A DNA stretch of 64,000 nucleotides from Paeniglutamicibacter antarcticus (GTDB lineage Bacteria > Actinomycetota > Actinomycetes > Actinomycetales > Micrococcaceae). Location: positions 1 to 64,000 of the forward strand of contig NZ_CZJT01000110.1 of assembly GCF_900010755.1 (NCBI RefSeq). Direction: 5' to 3'. Every line of letters starts with the position of its first letter. Positions within the stretch are counted from its first letter, which is position 1. Below are positions 52,738 through 62,526 of this stretch, piece by piece. Position numbers and translations under genes: made by a program. Below the pieces are notes generated by a model. The model did no database searches, was not told the origin of the DNA, and was given only the letters and a program-made list of their open reading frames with translations.

Positions 52738-52779
52738 ACAGTCCCCCAAGGTTATCGGGGGCACAGGCAAACCCGATCG

Positions 52780-54231
52780 CTAGGAGTACAGCTCATTCTT
52801 TGGCTTGTGGTGGCGCACCTTGCGCCAACCGAGCCACAGGCCCGCGGCAATCAGCGGGATGCAGGCAATGGTGTAGAGACCCAGCGGGAAGACCTCGCCG
52901 TCCTTGCCCGAGATCGTGTCAAAGCCGATCAGCACGGTGATGGCCAGCAAAGCTACCAGGCCAACCCAGCTGGTGTACGGGGAACCGGGCATCGGAAGCT
53001 TGGAGACGTTGCCCTTCTTTTTGCGCAGCATGATCTGGCAACCGAAGATCGTTGCCCAGGTGAACAGCACGCCGATGGATGCTGTGTTCAGCGCCAGGTC
53101 GAACGCGTAGGTGCCGCCAAGCGAGATGTTCAGGATGACGCCGACGAAGTACATCGCGGCAATGGCCCAAATGGCCGCGTAGGGAACGAAGCGCTTGTTC
53201 ATCTTGGTCAGCCACTGCGGGGCATGTCCGTTGTTGGCCATGGCGCGGAAGACGCGGCCGATCGAGTAAATGCCGGAGTTGCAGGAGCTCAGGGCCGCGG
53301 TGATGACCACAAAGTTCATGACGCTGCCGATCCATCCCCAGCCCAGCTGGTCAAAGACCGTGACAAACGGGCTTTCGCCGGCCTTGTAGTGGTCCCAGGG
53401 AATGATCATGGCCAGCAAGGTCACCGAGCCGACGTAGAAGACCACGATGCGCAATACGACGGCGCGAATGGCTGCCGGAACTTCCTTTTCAGGGTTCTCC
53501 ATTTCGCCTGCGGTGATACCGACCAGCTCGATGCCGTTGTAGGCGAAAATGACCGCGTTCAGGACCAGGATGGAGATCATGACCCCGCGCGGGAACATGC
53601 CTCCCTCGGAGGCGAAGAGGTTGCTGACAGCCGCCTGGCCGTCGCCCACCTGGGCGTTGGTGACCACCAGGTAGGTGCCGATGCACAGGAACGCAACAAT
53701 GGCTGCGACCTTGAGGAAGGAGGCCCAGAATTCAAATTCCGCAAAGGCCTTGGCGCTGAACAGGTTCACTGCAACCAGCAGTCCCAGTGCGCACAATGCC
53801 GCAGCTTCCACCGGAACGCCCGGGAAGAAGTAGGTGAAGTACAGGCCGATGGCGATCAACTCGGCAATGCCGGTCATGACCCAGTTCAGCACGTACATCC
53901 AGCCGGAGAGGAAGGCGCCCTTGGCGCCGAAGAGCTCCCCGGCATAGGAAACAAAGGAACCCGAGGTCTGCCGGTACATGATCAATTCGCCCAGGGCACG
54001 CATCAGGAAGTACGCAATAACGCCGGCCAACGCGTAGGAGAAGATCAGTGCGGGGCCCGTCGAAGCCAAGCGTCCGCCGGCTCCCATGAACAGGCCGACA
54101 CCGATGGCACCGCCCATGGCAATCATTTGGACATGGCGACGGGTCAAGGTTTTTTTGTAACCCTCGGCCGAGATTTCGGCTTCCTGGGTTGAGGCATGGT
54201 ACTGGTGTTCGTGAACGTTGCGGGGTTCCAA
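52780..54231 (-). CDS. AAT-family amino-acid permease, AnsP-like
   Basis: A 483-residue permease with 12 helices of the AAT/AnsP/GabP branch: GGAIGVGLFMGAGGRLASTGPAL in helix 1, ITAGEMENPEKEVPAAI, then NFVVITAALSSCNSGIYSIGRVFRAMANNG. The latter resembles asparagine permease AnsP; phenylalanine or other aromatic substrates are also possible. The start is TTG 54231, supported by AAAGGAG 7 bases upstream and the lack of any other start before the first helix. The upstream intergenic is large. Confidence 0.88.
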   Translation of the reverse strand: MEPRNVHEHQYHASTQEAEISAEGYKKTLTRRHVQMIAMGGAIGVGLFMGAGGRLASTGPALIFSYALAGVIAYFLMRALGELIMYRQTSGSFVSYAGELFGAKGAFLSGWMYVLNWVMTGIAELIAIGLYFTYFFPGVPVEAAALCALGLLVAVNLFSAKAFAEFEFWASFLKVAAIVAFLCIGTYLVVTNAQVGDGQAAVSNLFASEGGMFPRGVMISILVLNAVIFAYNGIELVGITAGEMENPEKEVPAAIRAVVLRIVVFYVGSVTLLAMIIPWDHYKAGESPFVTVFDQLGWGWIGSVMNFVVITAALSSCNSGIYSIGRVFRAMANNGHAPQWLTKMNKRFVPYAAIWAIAAMYFVGVILNISLGGTYAFDLALNTASIGVLFTWATIFGCQIMLRKKKGNVSKLPMPGSPYTSWVGLVALLAITVLIGFDTISGKDGEVFPLGLYTIACIPLIAAGLWLGWRKVRHHKPKNELYS

Positions 54232-54597
54232 CGTTTGACTCCTTTGATGAAACTTTTCTCCTGCAACCGGATACGGCGGGAGAGATCAGTGGCGCACAAT
54301 GGATCCGGCACGCGATGGCCCGTCACTCATCCAGTGGTTGCAAGTGGCAAACTTACCGCAGATATGAGATCACATACACTTGAGATGTGCCGCTCGACAC
54401 ATGCATTCAAGGTCGCAGGGGCCCGTGAAGTTTCACAAGAGCACTAGTCGGAGCCTCTTTCTAATAATTTGAAGGACCCAAGAAACCTCCTTAAAGATTG
54501 TTGAACAGTCCGTGGGCCACGGGCAGGAGCTATTTTTTCCCGGGCCCGTGCCCCGGAAGCGGTTTTCGCACGTCCACGGGGTAAGCGGATAGCATTC
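54232..54597. other. Intergenic region between permease and menB
   Basis: No gene of substance in these 366 bases. The left edge carries the permease ribosome site. A GC-rich palindromic patch with a run of six T lies at about 54509-54558. The right edge carries TAGCAT at 54590-54595, 8 bases before GTG 54604, a possible leaderless menB start. Confidence 0.5.
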
Positions 54598-55569
<972 letters not shown>

Positions 55570-55591
55570 GACCGAGGAATCCCGAAATCCC

Positions 55592-56719
55592 ATGAATCCA
55601 GATTCCGCACTCGTTGCCCTTTCAGCGTCGCTGAACGAGGAAGGCCCCGCCGTGGAGTTCCTTCCCGGTGCCACGAACAATGATTACCTCGTGAATCACG
55701 TGGGCGAGGCGGAACTGGAGGGGCTCCAGGAGATCGCCGCGGTGGTACGCACCTCCGGATCCACCGGAACGCCCAAACGGGCCGCCCTGTCGATCGAGGC
55801 CTTGGCCTCCTCTTCCATGGCCACCGCCGAATACCTCGGCTTTGAGGGCCAATGGCTGTTGGCCCTCCCCCTGCACTACGTGGCGGGGCTTTCGGTGCTC
55901 TCGCGCAGCTTGTATGCGGGAACCCGGCCATGGGCCATGGACCTGAATCCAAGCTTCGGGGCCCAGGGCTTCAATGAAGCAGCCTCTGCGCTGACCGACA
56001 GCAAGCGGTTGGTTTCCTTGGTCCCGACCCAGCTGCAGCGCCTCCTCACCGATCCCAGCGAGCAGACCCTTGCCACACTCAAACGATTCGACGCGATCCT
56101 GTTGGGTGGCGCCCGCGCCTCCCGTGCGGTTTTGGACGAAGCCTCCAAATATTCCCTGAACATCCATCTCACCTATGGCTCCAGCGAAACCAGTGGCGGC
56201 TGCGTCTATGACGCCAAGGCCCTTCCTGGCGTCCAGGTCAAAACGGTAGATGGACGCATATTGCTTGGCGGGCCAACCATTGCCTCTGGTTACCTGGGCA
56301 ATCAAGCCTTGAGCATCGAGCATTTCAGTGTGGACCACGAGGGCACCCGCTGGTACACCACAGATGACCTGGGCAGCCACGAGGATGGGGTGCTTTACAT
56401 CAGCGGCAGGGCCGACGATGTGATCAACACCGGCGGGCTTAAGGTTTCCGCAGCCAAGATCCAACACGTGATCGAATCGGTGCCTGGTGTCGAATCCGTG
56501 GTGGTCCTCCCCGTTGCCGACCCGCAATGGGGCCAGCAGGTGGGTGCAGCGCTTAGTGGATCGGCGGATCCTGATACTGTGCGCGAGGCCGTCCGTGCGG
56601 CGCTGGGTTCCGCAGCGGTTCCGCGACGTTTCCTTCAGCTGCCGGAACTCCCTTTGCTGCCCAACGGGAAGTTCGATCGTATGGCCATGGGCGCACTGCT
56701 GGCAGCCACCAACGAGTGA
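55592..56719 (+). CDS. menE: o-Succinylbenzoate-CoA ligase
   Basis: AMP-forming ligase that activates o-succinylbenzoate before the MenB step. 375 residues, shorter than average because the N-domain is reduced, as in other Actinobacterial MenE. VRTSGSTGTPK (P-loop), TYGSSETSGGCVYD, WYTTDDLG and SGRADDVINTGGLKVSA are intact. The catalytic Lys appears in NGKFDR near the C-terminus. 22 bases after menB, GAGG upstream. Confidence 0.92.
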   Translation: MNPDSALVALSASLNEEGPAVEFLPGATNNDYLVNHVGEAELEGLQEIAAVVRTSGSTGTPKRAALSIEALASSSMATAEYLGFEGQWLLALPLHYVAGLSVLSRSLYAGTRPWAMDLNPSFGAQGFNEAASALTDSKRLVSLVPTQLQRLLTDPSEQTLATLKRFDAILLGGARASRAVLDEASKYSLNIHLTYGSSETSGGCVYDAKALPGVQVKTVDGRILLGGPTIASGYLGNQALSIEHFSVDHEGTRWYTTDDLGSHEDGVLYISGRADDVINTGGLKVSAAKIQHVIESVPGVESVVVLPVADPQWGQQVGAALSGSADPDTVREAVRAALGSAAVPRRFLQLPELPLLPNGKFDRMAMGALLAATNE

Positions 56720-56834
56720 GGTTCCGCTCATTCCCCCGGACGTGCAAGCCTGCCGGTACCTGCAAATTTCTCCCTCATCAGTGATCAGGGGAGAATGGAG
56801 GCTGACTTAGACGGAAGTATCGAGAGGACTAACA

Positions 56835-57722
56835 GTGGCAACGCTCTCCCAGTGGGTCGCCGGTGCACGACTTCGCACCCTGCCCATCGTGATTGCCCCG
56901 GTCGTTATCGGCACGGCAGCAGCAGTGGACATCACCGGAAAGTTTGCCTGGCCCCAGGCAATCCTTGCAATGATCGTGGGACTACTGCTTCAAATCGGCG
57001 TCAATTACTCAAATGACTACTCCGACGGCATCCGCGGAACCGACGATGTCCGGGTTGGCCCGTTGCGCCTGACCGGTTCCGGGTTGGCCGAACCAAAGGC
57101 AGTGCGCAATGCCGCCTTCGGCTGCTTCGGCGCCGCAGCATTGGTAGGCGCAATCCTGGTGGTTATCACCCAATCCTGGCCGTTGCTTCTGGTCGGAGTT
57201 GCCGCCGTCTTTGCCGCATGGGGCTATACCGGCGGCAAGAACCCCTACGGATACCGGGGGTTGGGTGAAGTCTTTGTATTCATCTTCTTTGGCCTGGTTG
57301 CCACGCTCGGCACCACCTACACCCAGGCAGGCCAACTGTCCCTGCTTTCACTTCTGGGTGCCATCGGCACCGGGCTGATTGCCACTGCCCTGCTGATGGC
57401 CAACAATGTCCGTGACATTCCCACTGACAAAGAAGTCGGCAAGCTGACCTTGGCGGTCCGCTTGGGAGATACCACCGCACGCATCAGCTATGTCATGATG
57501 CTCGCAGTTGCGATCATCCTGCCAGTGACAATGATCGGATCCCACCCGTGGATGTGGCTGGTGCTGCTCACAGCGCTGCCCAGCCTGCTCCCATGCTGGA
57601 TCATGCTGCGCAAACACGAACCAGGTGCGCTGATCCCGGTACTCAAGCAAACAGGCATCATCAACCTTGCCTACGCGGTGCTGTTCACCGCGGCAATTCT
57701 CATGAACCGAGCGCTTGCCTAG
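56835..57722 (+). CDS. menA: 1,4-Dihydroxy-2-naphthoate polyprenyltransferase
   Basis: Attaches the polyprenyl chain to DHNA. A 295-residue UbiA-family membrane protein with 8-9 helices. First Asp motif NDYSDGIRGTDD (Asn60, Asp61, Asp64, Asp70) and second motif NNVRDIPTDKEVGKLTL. GTG start. It follows menE after 115 bases, and DHNA thioesterase is not adjacent. Confidence 0.94.
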   Translation: MATLSQWVAGARLRTLPIVIAPVVIGTAAAVDITGKFAWPQAILAMIVGLLLQIGVNYSNDYSDGIRGTDDVRVGPLRLTGSGLAEPKAVRNAAFGCFGAAALVGAILVVITQSWPLLLVGVAAVFAAWGYTGGKNPYGYRGLGEVFVFIFFGLVATLGTTYTQAGQLSLLSLLGAIGTGLIATALLMANNVRDIPTDKEVGKLTLAVRLGDTTARISYVMMLAVAIILPVTMIGSHPWMWLVLLTALPSLLPCWIMLRKHEPGALIPVLKQTGIINLAYAVLFTAAILMNRALA

Positions 57723-57750
57723 CATCAGCTGCACGGGCTCACCGACGCGC

Positions 57751-57782
57751 TGAGGACGGCTTCCACAAGGAAGCCACCCTCA
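57751..57782 (+). terminator. Hairpin after menA
   Basis: TGAGGACGGCTTCC (57751-57764) and GGAAGCCACCCTCA (57769-57782): a 12-13 pair stem with one mismatch and an ACAA loop, followed by GTGCGTTTTCTTTTTT. A good terminator. Confidence 0.65.
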
Positions 57783-57908
57783 GTGCGTTTTCTTTTTTCC
57801 ACGCGAAAAAACGATACTTGGCAGCACACAAAAATCTTGGGCATCAGGCCATGAGTGCCAGCGCACCATGAAACGGGCCTGCCAGTGAGCACCGTGTTTA
57901 GGAATGCT

Positions 57909-58949
57909 CTACGAGCGAGTGGTCCGCTCCAAGAGTTCAAGTACGTGCTCGTAAGGCCGCTCGGTAGCCCGCGTCATGCCCAGCTAGCAGGTCCCGTTGC
58001 AGGATGCATGCGCCGTGGAGCCAAAGTCGCGTACCTCGGCGGCCTGCATGGCGGTTGCCGATTCGGTGAGTTCCGGGTGCAATATGCCGCGGTCTCCGGC
58101 GAACGCACAGCAACCCCAGTTCTCCGGGACCTGCACCTTATCGGCAACGGCCTCGGCAACCGTTTGAAGCGCCGGTTTCAACCCCATGCGGGTCGAGGAA
58201 CACGTAGGGGCAACACCAAGCTTGCAATCTTTTGCCCGGCTGGCAGCAGCGGCAAAATATGGTCGGCCGTGTAATCGACGACGTCGATGATGCGCATGGC
58301 TTGCCCGCCAGCGGGAACCAACTCGTTTTCGATGCTGTGGCGCAAACCCTCGGTGCACGATGAGGCATCACAAAGGATCGGCAACTCACCATTGCGGCTG
58401 GCCGCGCGCAGCGCGGCAACGCTGCGCTCCCCCATGCTCGCTTGGCCGCTTTCCATGCCTTTGGAAGACCACGGAGTGCCGCAGCACAGCGAGTCGATGC
58501 CCTCGGGTATCAGCACTTCAATGCCTGCACGCTCGGCCAAGGTACTGAAGCTTTCCTGGATGCCCTGCTGCTTCGGGTCCGCCGTGCCGAACATGGTGTT
58601 CACACAGGCCGGGAAGTACACGGTAAGCGGCTCACCGGCAGGTGCCGGGTGGGCCCGCCTGGACCCGCCGGCAGGAAGCTCTGCCGAGTACAACGGCAAC
58701 GCGTCCGCACCCAGGACCGCACCTCCAGTTCGGGATGGCGACGGCCCGCGGGGTGAGCAGGAAGTGCGAGGCATCATTTGCGTAAGCATGCAGATCGACG
58801 GCGCGTTCGGTGAGCTGGTCATCGGTAGATAGCGCACGGCGTAAAGCGGGGTTCAAGGCAGGCCGATTCGTTCCATCTAGTGACAATACGCCCGAAGGCC
58901 GGTGAATGTTCCAGGGCGCGCTTTGCCGGAAGCCAACGTCGCCGGCCAC
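57909..58949 (-). pseudogene. Decayed FAD/Fe-S dehydrogenase (D-lactate dehydrogenase-like)
   Basis: Only fragments of a once long gene remain. At 58949-58760 an N-terminal part reads NPALRRALSTDDQLTERAVDL and YANDASHFLLTPRAVAIP, typical of the start of FAD-linked oxidases. At about 58740 the frame jumps to a C-terminal Fe-S domain (YFPACVNTMFG, DSLCCGTPWSSKGM, CDASSCTEGL), so the FAD middle is lost. A further shift near 58210 leads to TCSSTRMGL...WGCCAFAGDRG, then a TAG inside CNGTC*LGMTRATERPYE before the natural end. Full-length homologues are about 900 residues. Clearly dead. Confidence 0.8.
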
Positions 58950-59271
58950 TGTGGGGTTTACTGCAGAGTCGCTGCTGGAACACTGGCAACCAAGACGGCC
59001 CGGTTGAAGGTGTTTGGCCCCGATTCAGCGCGGGCTATCAACGTTGCCCTGCCATCTTTGAATCCGCAGTGCCTCGCACTCGGCGGGAAGGCTCCTGCAG
59101 ATACGACCCCCAAACATCGACCCATCCATGGATTTGCCCGCCGGTGAGATGGACCGGGTTCGCCCACGACAAACGCCATCAGGGTTAAAGCGCAATAGGG
59201 TCATGTGCCTTCCTCGCGTTGAAGCGAGATACGGCAGACGACCCTGCTGCCCACCAAAATGTGGTTAGGGG
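58950..59271. other. Gene-free stretch with coding-like debris
   Basis: Open frames of 70-100 codons occur on both strands but none shows a recognisable domain or ribosome site. The composition resembles coding DNA, so it may be more debris from the same decay event that hit the dehydrogenase. Confidence 0.4.
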
Positions 59272-59541
59272 CTACTTGTCACCATCGAGGAAACGGTCTT
59301 CAGCTTCTTCGTCAGAGAGGTTCCGCTTGGACTTGCGGGGGCCAGTGGAGGCAAACATTTTTTGGACATCAAGGTTCGCAGCCAGACGCAACTTGTTGAA
59401 GAACAAGTAGCTGACGGCAAACGCAATCACCAGCGCAATCAGGCCCGACGTGTAGATCGGCCAGCGAAAGAGCAATGTCAAGGGGACGAAAACAACAAAG
59501 AAAAGGGCTAACCGGAGCACGGTGTACTTAAAGAACTGCAC
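59272..59541 (-). CDS. DUF4229 membrane protein
   Basis: An 89-residue protein with two membrane helices (about 5-24 and 27-48, FKYTVLRLALFFVVFVPL and SGLIALVIAFAVSYLFF), then a basic-acidic tail with SDEEAEDRFLDGD. It matches DUF4229, found near menaquinone and cytochrome maturation genes in Actinobacteria. GTG start 59541. Role unknown, possibly linked to respiratory-chain assembly. Confidence 0.82.
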   Translation of the reverse strand: MQFFKYTVLRLALFFVVFVPLTLLFRWPIYTSGLIALVIAFAVSYLFFNKLRLAANLDVQKMFASTGPRKSKRNLSDEEAEDRFLDGDK

Positions 59542-59581
59542 TGCACCATTCTATCCGCAGCCAGATCCCAGATATTTTCAC

Positions 59582-59587
59582 TAGACT
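59582..59587 (+). promoter_or_regulatory. -10 element, likely leaderless
   Basis: TAGACT ends 6 bases before ATG 59594; no clear -35. Same layout as at 46249. Confidence 0.35.
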
Positions 59588-59593
59588 GTTAAT

Positions 59594-60010
59594 ATGGTCA
59601 GGTTTTTTATTTTCGGTTCACTGGTAGCACTAGCTGTCACCATCTACGCTCTGATTGACTGCGTGCGCACTCGTCCCAGCGATGTCCGCTCCCTGCCCAA
59701 GCAGGGGTGGATTCTGGCAATCATCCTGTTGCCACTGATCGGCGCCGGGCTTTGGTTCTGGCTTGGGCGACCATTCGCTGCCGGGCAACGCCCCCAAACT
59801 CCGGGTTCGCGTCCGGCAACCGGGGCACCTGATGATGATGAAACTTTCCTGCGCAACCTTGAAGTCCAGCGCCGGAACAAGGCTCGCGACGAAGAATATC
59901 GCCGCAAGGAAGCCGAACTGAAGGAGCGCGAGCGCAAGCTCGCCGAAGAAGCAAAGAAACACAACGAAGACGGCAATTCCTCAGAAGATTCACCGCACCA
60001 TTCCCCGTAG
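59594..60010 (+). CDS. PLDc_N-domain membrane protein
   Basis: A 138-residue protein. Two helices (residues about 3-22 and 37-58) form a phospholipase D-nuclease N-terminal (PLDc_N) domain: ALIDCVRTRPSDVRSLPKQGWILAIILLPLIGAGLWFW. It continues with a charged helical tail rich in Glu/Arg/Lys (EYRRKEAELKERERKLAEEAKK), a likely coiled coil. There is no PLD catalytic domain. Role unknown. Confidence 0.82.
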   Translation: MVRFFIFGSLVALAVTIYALIDCVRTRPSDVRSLPKQGWILAIILLPLIGAGLWFWLGRPFAAGQRPQTPGSRPATGAPDDDETFLRNLEVQRRNKARDEEYRRKEAELKERERKLAEEAKKHNEDGNSSEDSPHHSP

Positions 60011-60029
60011 TGAGAATATTTTGGTGAAG

Positions 60030-60063
60030 GTTGGGCGGCCCGGATGACCCCGGGCCGCCCAAC
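60030..60063. terminator. Intrinsic terminator
   Basis: Perfect 14-base arms GTTGGGCGGCCCGG (60030-60043) and its complement (60050-60063), then TTTTT. It ends directly at the stop of the convergent rtcB gene and serves both directions. Confidence 0.85.
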
Positions 60064-60066
60064 TTT

Positions 60067-61233
60067 TTAGTCACCCTTGACGTTGATGATCTGACGTAGC
60101 TTGTGCCTGATGCTCACCAAGTCGCCCGCGTCTTCCATGACCTGGTCAATGGGCTTGTAGGCGCCCGGGATCTCATCAATGAATGCCTCGGTGTCACGGT
60201 ATTCGATCCCGGCCATCGCCTCACGCAGCTGCTCGATGTTGAAGGCCTTGCGGGCTGCGGTGCGCGAGTACTCACGCCCTGCACCGTGTGGCGAGGAATC
60301 CAGTGAGACCGGGTTCCCCTTGCCGACCACCACGTATGAAGCGGTTCCCATCGATCCGGGAATCAGGCCAGGATCGCCCTCACGTGCCCGAATGGCTCCC
60401 TTGCGTGAGAGCCAGACCGACTTCCCGAAGTGGGTCTCCTTTTCGGTGAAGTTGTGGTGGCAGTTGATGCGTTCGAGTTCCTCAACAGGTCCCCCGACCC
60501 AGCCGGTGAACTGGCGAATCACCCGGTCCATCATTTCTTCCCGGTTCAGCAAGGCGAAGTGCTGGGCCCAGCGCAGTTCACGGATGTACTCGTTGAACTC
60601 CTCGGTGCCCTCCACCAGGTAGGCAAGATCGGGGTCCGGCAGCTCGATCCAGTACTTCTTGGCGACCTGCTGGGCGACCTTGATGTGCTTGGTGGCAATC
60701 TTGTTGCCGATGCCGCGCGATCCCGAGTGCAGGAACAGCCACACCGAGTCCTCTTCATCCAACGACACCTCGATGAAGTGGTTACCCGATCCCAGGGATC
60801 CGAGCTGGTACTCCCAGTGCCCGGCGTAGCTTGCCGGGTCAAAGCCTGCCTTCGTCGCCAGCTCTTTCAGTTCCTTAATGCGGGGCACTGCCGTTGCAAC
60901 GATCTTGTTGTTGTACTTCCCGGTCGAGAGCGGGATTGCCCGTTCGATTTCCTCGCGCAGCGGCTTGCGGTCTTCTGGCAGGTCTGCGGCCTTGTACTGG
61001 GTCTTCACGGCGATCATGCCGCATCCGATGTCCACGCCCACGGCTGCGGGGATGATGGCTCCAAGGGTGGGAATCACCGACCCGACGGTAGCTCCCTTGC
61101 CCAGGTGTGCATCCGGCATCAGGGCCAGGTGCGGGAAGATGAATGGCATCTTCGAGGTGGTGATTGCCTGCTCCCGGGTCTTCTCATCCAGGATGGATGC
61201 CCAGTTCTTGAGCCGGCTGTTGATGGTCTCCAC
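60067..61233 (-). CDS. rtcB: RtcB-family RNA ligase
   Basis: GTP/Mn-dependent RNA 3'-phosphate ligase that repairs or heals broken RNA, here in the bacterial RtcB1 class. Motifs: MPDAHLGKGATVGSV, VDIGCGM (metal Cys), GSLGSGNHFIE, LHSGSRG, NCHHNF, SRKGA and HGAGREYSR with the guanylated His nearby. 388 residues from GTG 61233, which AAAGAGA precedes; a longer TTG 61302 frame would add 23 residues not typical of the family. A terminator and a small ORF lie upstream. Confidence 0.92.
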   Translation of the reverse strand: METINSRLKNWASILDEKTREQAITTSKMPFIFPHLALMPDAHLGKGATVGSVIPTLGAIIPAAVGVDIGCGMIAVKTQYKAADLPEDRKPLREEIERAIPLSTGKYNNKIVATAVPRIKELKELATKAGFDPASYAGHWEYQLGSLGSGNHFIEVSLDEEDSVWLFLHSGSRGIGNKIATKHIKVAQQVAKKYWIELPDPDLAYLVEGTEEFNEYIRELRWAQHFALLNREEMMDRVIRQFTGWVGGPVEELERINCHHNFTEKETHFGKSVWLSRKGAIRAREGDPGLIPGSMGTASYVVVGKGNPVSLDSSPHGAGREYSRTAARKAFNIEQLREAMAGIEYRDTEAFIDEIPGAYKPIDQVMEDAGDLVSIRHKLRQIINVKGD

Positions 61234-61310
61234 GATTTCTCTTTCTGTGATGTGGTCTTTGCCGCGCGGTCCGCGGGAAAGCTGAAAGATTCGGGGAAAC
61301 AATCGGATCC

Positions 61311-61349
61311 AAAAAAGAAACCCCGAACCGGTGTGCGGTTGCGGGGTTT
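61311..61349 (-). terminator. Terminator between the leader ORF and rtcB
   Basis: On the minus strand AAACCCCGCAACCG (from 61349), loop CACAC, CGGTTCGGGGTTT (to 61318), then CTTTTTT. Stem with one bulged base. It stands 40 bases after the 32-residue ORF and 78 bases before rtcB. Confidence 0.75.
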
Positions 61350-61373
61350 GGAGTCCTGTTGGAATGCAGGGAT

Positions 61374-61472
61374 CTACAAAAGTGGCAACCGAAGGCCTGA
61401 ATCTTGCTTGTACTGGCGCTCAAAATTGCGCAGGGACAAGTTGCCTTGTTGGGTTGCTTTGAAATTCAACAT
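61374..61472 (-). CDS. 32-residue leader-type ORF before rtcB
   Basis: ATG 61472 to TAG 61374, preceded by GGAAAGGA at a good distance (8 bases). The peptide begins MLNFKATQQGNLSLRNF and is hydrophilic and basic, without signal or helix motif. It is followed by an intrinsic terminator and then rtcB. Whether it is a regulatory leader peptide, a small protein or chance cannot be told. Confidence 0.4.
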   Translation of the reverse strand: MLNFKATQQGNLSLRNFERQYKQDSGLRLPLL

Positions 61473-61690
61473 GAACTTGTCCTTTCCAGTGGTTACAGGC
61501 CGGTTCCCGTTGCGGGGATTTGTTGCGCCGCCTCCAGCGCGGAGCCGACAAAAGGTGAGCCTAACAGCATAATTACTCATCGGGCAAGCGAACCCGAAAC
61601 GCATCGGCGTTACCCGGTGCCCAAGAAGTAGCTCTACAGGCAACTCGTTAGCCGGCGTTCAAGCGCCGTCACCGGAATGACCTTTAATGC

Positions 61691-61729
61691 AAACAACCCG
61701 GGATTCTGAATCAGAATCCCGGGTTGTTT
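61691..61729 (-). terminator. Terminator of tRNA-fMet
   Basis: Perfect 19-base arms 61691-61709 and 61711-61729 (AAACAACCCGGGATTCTGA and complement). On the minus strand it is 6 bases after the tRNA end and followed by GCATT. Confidence 0.75.
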
Positions 61730-61734
61730 CTTTG

Positions 61735-61808
<74 letters not shown>

Positions 61809-61972
61809 TCGGTATGTACTAACCCTAACAGTGGATTGCCGAGACACCTAATCGAGATGCAGTTTCGCTGAATTTCCCGTGATTGCTCATGCATTCAGGT
61901 GTATTTTGATCAGAATTTGCTTCAGCTGGAGGAAAAAGTAGCAAAGTGCAAAATTTATAAAAGTGAGTACAC

Positions 61973-62398
61973 TCACACAAAAGGCTTGGGCTCGGCCACT
62001 GCTCGCGCTTCCTCAAGGTATCGGGAGTGACCTGTGACCCGATATTGCAGTCGTTGCCACCATGGGCTGCCGGGTCCCCACGAGGCTGTCCGTTGACTCG
62101 AGTACTGGGCCCAGGGCTCACCCTCTACCCTGCCCAAGGGTGCCGGTAATGCCTGCGGCAAGGGAACCTCCAAGGCATCCGTTGCATCAGCCAAGAACGT
62201 CGATTCAAAGTCCTGGAGGCGCGGGTCCTCGATAGGCGCGCAGATCAGTGGCTTCCAACCGGATTCGTCTTCACTGAATATTTCTGTCAGAAAATACACC
62301 GGATCGTGGGCGATCGAGCTCACGAACAGGTAGCGCAGCTCGCATGTCTCCCGAATCCAAGCAATATCATTGCGTTCAATTCGCATCCGTTCCTCCAT
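61973..62398 (-). CDS. Hypothetical protein
   Basis: A 141-residue soluble protein from ATG 62398. The middle (LRYLFVSSIAHDPVYFLTEIFSEDESGWKPL) and the rest have normal composition but no recognised domain. The frame continues upstream through the ccsB terminator and gene; that part was rejected. Direction and placement after ccsB suggest possible co-transcription, but a strong hairpin separates them. Confidence 0.5.
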   Translation of the reverse strand: MEERMRIERNDIAWIRETCELRYLFVSSIAHDPVYFLTEIFSEDESGWKPLICAPIEDPRLQDFESTFLADATDALEVPLPQALPAPLGRVEGEPWAQYSSQRTASWGPGSPWWQRLQYRVTGHSRYLEEARAVAEPKPFV

Positions 62399-62470
62399 GC
62401 CCGTGAGCCGACCCCGTTTTTGGCCCAGCCTGACAGCCAGCTGAGGCGAGGTTCGAGGGCTTAATGCAGC

Positions 62471-62510
62471 AATGGCCCGGATGCTTGCCTGAGCAAGCAT
62501 CCGGGCCATT
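62471..62510 (-). terminator. Terminator of the resB-ccsB unit
   Basis: Perfect 18-base arms 62471-62488 and 62493-62510 with a CTGA loop, 17 bases past the ccsB stop. Confidence 0.75.
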
Positions 62511-62526
62511 ATCGAATCAATAAGCC

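Noticed and set aside
51191..54192. Two plus-strand frames of 530 and 461 codons
   Set aside because: Both run opposite to the thiolase and permease genes, have Gly/Asp/His-rich composition and no domain.
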